DNA of 7,919 bases from JANNFX01 sp031380225 (GTDB lineage: Bacteria; Pseudomonadota; Alphaproteobacteria; Rhizobiales; Hyphomicrobiaceae). The number at the start of each line of letters is the position of its first letter. The stretch's first letter is position 1. The translations under genes were made by a program, and so were the position numbers. The notes under the pieces are model-generated. The model did not search any database, was not told the origin of the DNA, and saw only the letters and a list, made by a program, of their open reading frames with translations. Shown here piece after piece: positions 5,184-7,919 of the stretch. The stretch is from positions 1 through 7,919 of the forward strand of contig JANNFX010000061.1 in assembly GCA_031380225.1 (NCBI GenBank), read 5' to 3'.

Positions 5184-6337
5184 GCGGCGGAGGGTTGTGC
5201 AGCCTCAGCCTTCGGTTTTGGCTTCTGAGCGGGTGCTGCGTCACCGGTCGCAGTGGCGGGCTTCTGAGAAACTGCCCCATCACCTGCTGCTTTGCTATCA
5301 CCTGCCGGCGCGGCGTCTGCGCCTGTGGCTGGTTTCGTCTTCTGTTTCGCGGCCTCTGCTTTGGCTTTTGCCACCCGCATACCGAGTGTTTTCGGCTTAC
5401 CTTTCTTGAGGCCTGCCGTATGCGGGCGCTTGCGCGTGCCACATTCCCATGAAATCACCTGCTCGCGCATACTGGTGATCGGCCGGGCGTCAGCCGCGAT
5501 TGGTGCGGTATCGATGGTTGTGGGATTGAACAAAAGTTTCCAGCCGTAGTTCTGAAAGCCGTGCTCAAGCAAGCTCGCCGCTCGGATGGTACGATCGCCG
5601 CCAGTCTGTTCACCGAGAACGACTGACATCAACCGCCGGCCGTCGCGCGTAGCACTGGCGACGACATTGAAACCGGAATCGCAGATGAACCCGGTTTTCA
5701 TGCCGTCCGCGCCTTCAAAGGATTTCAACAAGCCATTGTGAGACCGGAGCCGCATCTTGCCGAACTTCATTTCCGGCATCGCCCATACTGAAGCGTACTG
5801 CGGGAAGTCGGTCAGGATGGCCCGCGTCAACCGGGCCAAGTCGCGCGCCGTCGTCACTTGCTCGGAGGCAGGCAGTCCATTGGGATTGACGAATGTAGTG
5901 CGCGACATGCCGAGCCGTTTAGCGGTCAGGTTCATTTGCGCGACAAATGCCGTATCTGACCCAGAGACCGCTTCCGCCAGCATCATGGCGACGTCATTGG
6001 CACTTTTAATGATCAGCGCTTGAATGGCGGTTTCGACCGTCATCGACGCGCCGATTGGCAGGCCAACTTTGCTCGGGCTTTGCTGGAACGCCAGTTCACT
6101 GCACCCGATTTGGGTTTCGAGCTTGAGTGTGCCGTCTTTGATCGCGTCGAACACCAAGTAGGCGGTCATCATCTTAGTCAGAGAAGCCGGATGCCACTGG
6201 TCGTCGATATCCTCTGCGTAGAGGATTTTGCCATCGGCGGGATCGAATAGCAGAGTTGGCCCTGCCCAAGCAGCCCGGAAGGGGACTGCTACGAACAAAA
6301 TGACCGCTACTAGAGCCAAGAAATTTTTAAAGCGCAT
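5168..6337 (-). CDS. dacA: D-alanyl-D-alanine carboxypeptidase (PBP5/S11 family) with low-complexity C-terminal tail
   Basis: A 389-residue penicillin-binding protein that removes the terminal D-Ala from peptidoglycan pentapeptides in the periplasm. A signal peptide spans residues 1-25 (MRFK, a hydrophobic core, then AWA before G26). All three active-site motifs are present: S52-L-T-K55 with the acylated Ser, S112-A-N114, and K214-T-G216. Three cysteines (79, 219, 299) are visible in the mature protein. The S11 catalytic domain ends near residue 270. Residues 309-389 form a Lys/Ala/Pro/Thr-rich disordered tail in place of the usual amphipathic anchoring helix. The ATG at 6337 is chosen because the signal peptide starts there; an in-frame ATG at 6394 would put an unlikely 19-residue extension in front of it. 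A weak GGGG ribosome binding site precedes it, and a promoter lies about 105 bp upstream. The symbol is by family; dacF or dacC naming is equally possible. Confidence 0.9.
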   Translation of the reverse strand: MRFKNFLALVAVILFVAVPFRAAWAGPTLLFDPADGKILYAEDIDDQWHPASLTKMMTAYLVFDAIKDGTLKLETQIGCSELAFQQSPSKVGLPIGASMTVETAIQALIIKSANDVAMMLAEAVSGSDTAFVAQMNLTAKRLGMSRTTFVNPNGLPASEQVTTARDLARLTRAILTDFPQYASVWAMPEMKFGKMRLRSHNGLLKSFEGADGMKTGFICDSGFNVVASATRDGRRLMSVVLGEQTGGDRTIRAASLLEHGFQNYGWKLLFNPTTIDTAPIAADARPITSMREQVISWECGTRKRPHTAGLKKGKPKTLGMRVAKAKAEAAKQKTKPATGADAAPAGDSKAAGDGAVSQKPATATGDAAPAQKPKPKAEAAQPSAATSAQ

Positions 6338-6395
6338 GCCGACCCCAGGGTTTCCGCAAGGGCATAAAATGTCGATAGGCTGTCGAGTTAGCATA

Positions 6396-6424
6396 CCGCC
6401 GCCCAGGCGGGCAACCTGCGGCGG
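6396..6424 (-). other. GC-rich hairpin in the dacA mRNA leader
   Basis: ccgccgc (6396-6402) is complementary to gcggcgg (6418-6424), forming a 7-bp GC stem with a possible alternative inner pairing of cagg with cctg. It lies about 60 bases before the dacA start codon, inside the predicted 5' untranslated region. Possible effects are mRNA stability or attenuation; no T-tract follows. Confidence 0.4.
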
Positions 6425-6441
6425 CTTTGGAACACGCCATG

Positions 6442-6470
6442 TTTTTAGGCATGGCAGCTACATGTGTCAA
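6442..6470 (-). promoter_or_regulatory. Promoter of dacA, with the -10 box inside a palindrome
   Basis: On the minus strand there is a perfect -35 TTGACA (6470-6465), a 17-bp spacer and -10 TAAAAA (6447-6442), predicting a start near 6435 and a leader of about 98 bases. The -10 box lies in the loop of an inverted repeat gccatg...catggc (6436-6455). That could be a repressor site covering the -10, or a weak stop after the tRNA gene just upstream. Confidence 0.65.
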
Positions 6471-6483
6471 AAATGTTGAAATT

Positions 6484-6568
6484 TGGTGCCCCGAGCCGGA
6501 ATCGAACCAGCACGCCTCTCGGCTCCGCATTTTGAGTGCGGCGCGTCTACCAGTTTCGCCATCGGGGC
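6484..6568 (-). tRNA. tRNA-Leu (anticodon CAA)
   Basis: An 85-nt class II tRNA with encoded CCA. The acceptor stem is GCCCCGA (6568-6562) with TCGGGGC, followed by discriminator A, as leucine tRNAs require, and CCA ending at 6484. The anticodon stem CCGCA/TGCGG closes the seven-base loop CTCAAAA, so the anticodon is CAA, reading UUG. The variable arm is long (about 13 nt, with a GCC/GGC stem), and the T arm is GCTGG-TTCGATT-CCGGC. It has its own upstream promoter and lies between the 116-residue ORF and dacA, all on the minus strand. Confidence 0.97.
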
Positions 6569-6581
6569 CACCGGACCGCGT

Positions 6582-6610
6582 GTCTAGTGGGTAACGGGGG
6601 GTGGCGTCAA
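6582..6610 (-). promoter_or_regulatory. Promoter of tRNA-Leu
   Basis: On the minus strand, TTGACG (6610-6605) is followed by a 17-bp spacer and CTAGAC (6587-6582), giving a start about 7 bases ahead of the mature tRNA 5' end at 6568. The -35 equals that proposed for rnpB. It starts 17 bp after the upstream ORF's stop codon, so the tRNA need not depend on read-through. Confidence 0.6.
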
Positions 6611-6626
6611 GTTGGGTTTAGCCGCG

Positions 6627-6977
6627 TCACTTCCAACTAAATGTCGAGCGGCCGGAACCGTGGATATGCTCGGCGATTTCGACCTTTTGGCCAAGTGCCG
6701 GTTTAGACGTCTTGAGCACCAGCACGCGCGCAGCGCGGCCATCATCAAGTTTGACGGTCACAAAAACTTCGTTTTCCACAATTTGCGTGCTTTGGCCAGC
6801 AGCAGCGTCGATCGCGCTAATGGTTCCAGGAGCGGGCCGGTTTTTGATGGTGGCATCGAGCGACGTGTACCAGAGCAGAGCGCCCATCACGGCTGCAACG
6901 CCTGCGCCAATTCCAACCAACTTCAACTGCTGCTTACGCAGCGCAGAATCGAGCCTGGCTCTAGTGTCTGATCTCAT
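6627..6977 (-). CDS. Single-pass membrane protein of unknown function, 116 residues
   Basis: I do not recognise a family. The N-terminus is polar and basic (RSDTRARLDSALRKQQLK), followed by one membrane span at about residues 20-38 (VGIGAGVAAVMGALLWYTS). The remainder is probably periplasmic under the positive-inside rule. Residues 66-103 alternate as beta strands (QIVENEVFVTVKLDD, RAARVLVLKT, GQKVEIAEHI), suggesting a small beta-barrel-like domain. The frame is open upstream into the mutase gene, so an ORF from 7211 is possible, but that part overlaps conserved mutase coding sequence; the ATG at 6977 is the sensible start. A weak GGAA lies 7 bp before it. It begins 64 bp after the mutase stop codon on the same strand with no terminator seen between, so the two may be cotranscribed. 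A functional link to the mutase is not established. Confidence 0.7.
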   Translation of the reverse strand: MRSDTRARLDSALRKQQLKLVGIGAGVAAVMGALLWYTSLDATIKNRPAPGTISAIDAAAGQSTQIVENEVFVTVKLDDGRAARVLVLKTSKPALGQKVEIAEHIHGSGRSTFSWK

Positions 6978-7041
6978 GTGGTTTCCGGGTTCAGATCGGT
7001 GTGTCCAAACCAGCCTTTGACAGTTGAAACGAAAATCGGAA

Positions 7042-7919
7042 CTACGCGGCCTTGGCTTCTCCCGCCACGATGCGAACGATGTCAGCCATGATGTCGTTGA
7101 GCTTGAAGTTCTTCGGCGTGTAAACCGCAGCAACACCCATGGCTTTGAGCTTAACCTCGTCTTCGGGCGGAATGATGCCGCCGACGATGACCGGAATATT
7201 GCCCAATCCATCAGCGCGCATGCGATCCATCACATCACGAACCAGCGGCAAATGACTGCCCGACAAGATCGACAGACCGACGCAGTGAACGGACTCGTCC
7301 ATCGCCGCCCGCACAATTTGCGACGGTGTCAGCCGGATACCCTCATAAACCACTTCCATGCCGACATCGCGGGCACGAACTGCAATCTGCTCGGCGCCAT
7401 TTGAGTGACCGTCGAGGCCGGGCTTGCCGACTAAGAACTTAACCCGCCGGCCGAGCGTGTTGGAGACCGCTTCAACCGCGGCACGGACTTCATCGAGCGC
7501 CGTGCCTTCTTGTATAACGGCTGACTGCGAAACGCCAGTTGGCGCGCGGTATTCGCCGAAGATCTGACGCAACAGGCCGCCCCATTCGCCGCTGGTGACA
7601 CCAGCTTTTGCGCACGCAATCGACGGTTCCATAACGTTGCGGCCTTCCTTAGCCGCGCTTTCGAGATCGGCCAAAGCGGCCTTGACAGCAGCGGCATCGC
7701 GTGACGAACGCCAAACCTTCAGCTTTTCAATCTGCTCGGCTTCAACCGCCGGATCGACGACCATGATCGAGCCTTCGCCGGTCGTCAGCGGCGATGGTTC
7801 GGTTTCGGTGAAGCGATTGACGCCGACAACGACGTGCTCGCCGGTTTCAATGCCACGCAGCCGGTCGGAATTGCTTTCGACCAAGCGGCGTTTCATATAG
7901 TCGATGGCAGCGACAGCTC
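7042..7919 (-). CDS. ecm: Ethylmalonyl-CoA mutase, C-terminal part (N-terminus outside window)
   Basis: A coenzyme B12-dependent mutase that converts (2R)-ethylmalonyl-CoA to (2S)-methylsuccinyl-CoA in the ethylmalonyl-CoA pathway of acetyl-CoA assimilation, in the cytoplasm. The visible 291 residues are the C-terminal part of a protein usually about 650-680 long; the frame stays open to the window edge. They cover the end of the catalytic barrel (AIDYMKRRLVESN, VGVNRFTETEPSPL, GEYRAPTGVSQS) and the full cobalamin-binding domain. The lower-ligand motif D-G-H-S-N-G is at 7413-7396, followed by AEQIAVRARDVGMEVVYEG, GLSILSGSH and VGGIIPPEDE. GLDGHSNGAEQI, where methylmalonyl-CoA mutase typically has GQDGHDRG, favours Ecm (formerly MeaA). 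A close mutase paralogue is the main alternative. Downstream, 64 bp away, is a small membrane protein gene. Confidence 0.9.
   Translation of the reverse strand, partial: AVAAIDYMKRRLVESNSDRLRGIETGEHVVVGVNRFTETEPSPLTTGEGSIMVVDPAVEAEQIEKLKVWRSSRDAAAVKAALADLESAAKEGRNVMEPSIACAKAGVTSGEWGGLLRQIFGEYRAPTGVSQSAVIQEGTALDEVRAAVEAVSNTLGRRVKFLVGKPGLDGHSNGAEQIAVRARDVGMEVVYEGIRLTPSQIVRAAMDESVHCVGLSILSGSHLPLVRDVMDRMRADGLGNIPVIVGGIIPPEDEVKLKAMGVAAVYTPKNFKLNDIMADIVRIVAGEAKAA

Noticed and set aside
6978..7211. Upstream extension of the 116-residue ORF into the mutase gene
   Set aside because: The extension is out of frame with conserved Ecm coding sequence and is Arg/Ser-rich; the predicted membrane protein begins naturally at 6977.

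Overview
The window looks like a chromosomal segment of an alphaproteobacterium, probably Hyphomicrobiales (Rhizobiales) or a close relative. The reasons are a BcsS-type cellulose-associated protein, an ethylmalonyl-CoA mutase, a short HRDC-less RNase D, and promoters with a strong TTGAC -35 and a weak -10. This placement is inference from family distributions; no phylogeny could be run. Most of the window is ordinary core and accessory chromosome, and I saw no complete transposon, prophage, CRISPR array or defence system.

Layout, left to right. (1) The 3' end of bcsS (+) is followed by a REP-like hairpin. (2) The RNase P RNA gene rnpB (+) has its own promoter and a T-tract terminator. (3) A 133-residue membrane protein of unknown function lies on the minus strand. 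(4) About 490 bp contain no convincing gene but several small repeats. (5) A small Cys-containing lipoprotein lies on the plus strand. (6) About 520 bp are non-coding and made largely of two adjacent palindromic blocks, each 198 bp long. (7) A secreted RTX calcium-binding repeat protein on the minus strand has a good intrinsic terminator. (8) Divergent from it is an RNase D-like 3'-5' exonuclease (+). (9) Convergent with that is a D-alanyl-D-alanine carboxypeptidase (-) with a low-complexity Lys/Ala/Pro tail. (10) Then come tRNA-Leu(CAA) (-), a 116-residue single-pass membrane protein (-), and the C-terminal part of ethylmalonyl-CoA mutase (-), which runs off the right edge.

Functional links are loose. 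bcsS and the RTX protein both point to the cell surface or extracellular matrix, and the carboxypeptidase acts on periplasmic peptidoglycan. rnpB, the RNase D homologue and the tRNA gene all concern RNA processing or translation but sit in separate transcription units. The mutase belongs to the ethylmalonyl-CoA pathway for acetyl-CoA assimilation. The least explained part is the non-coding stretch at 2562-3011 with its two palindromic blocks. The RTX protein's higher-order repeat register is the most unusual coding feature.
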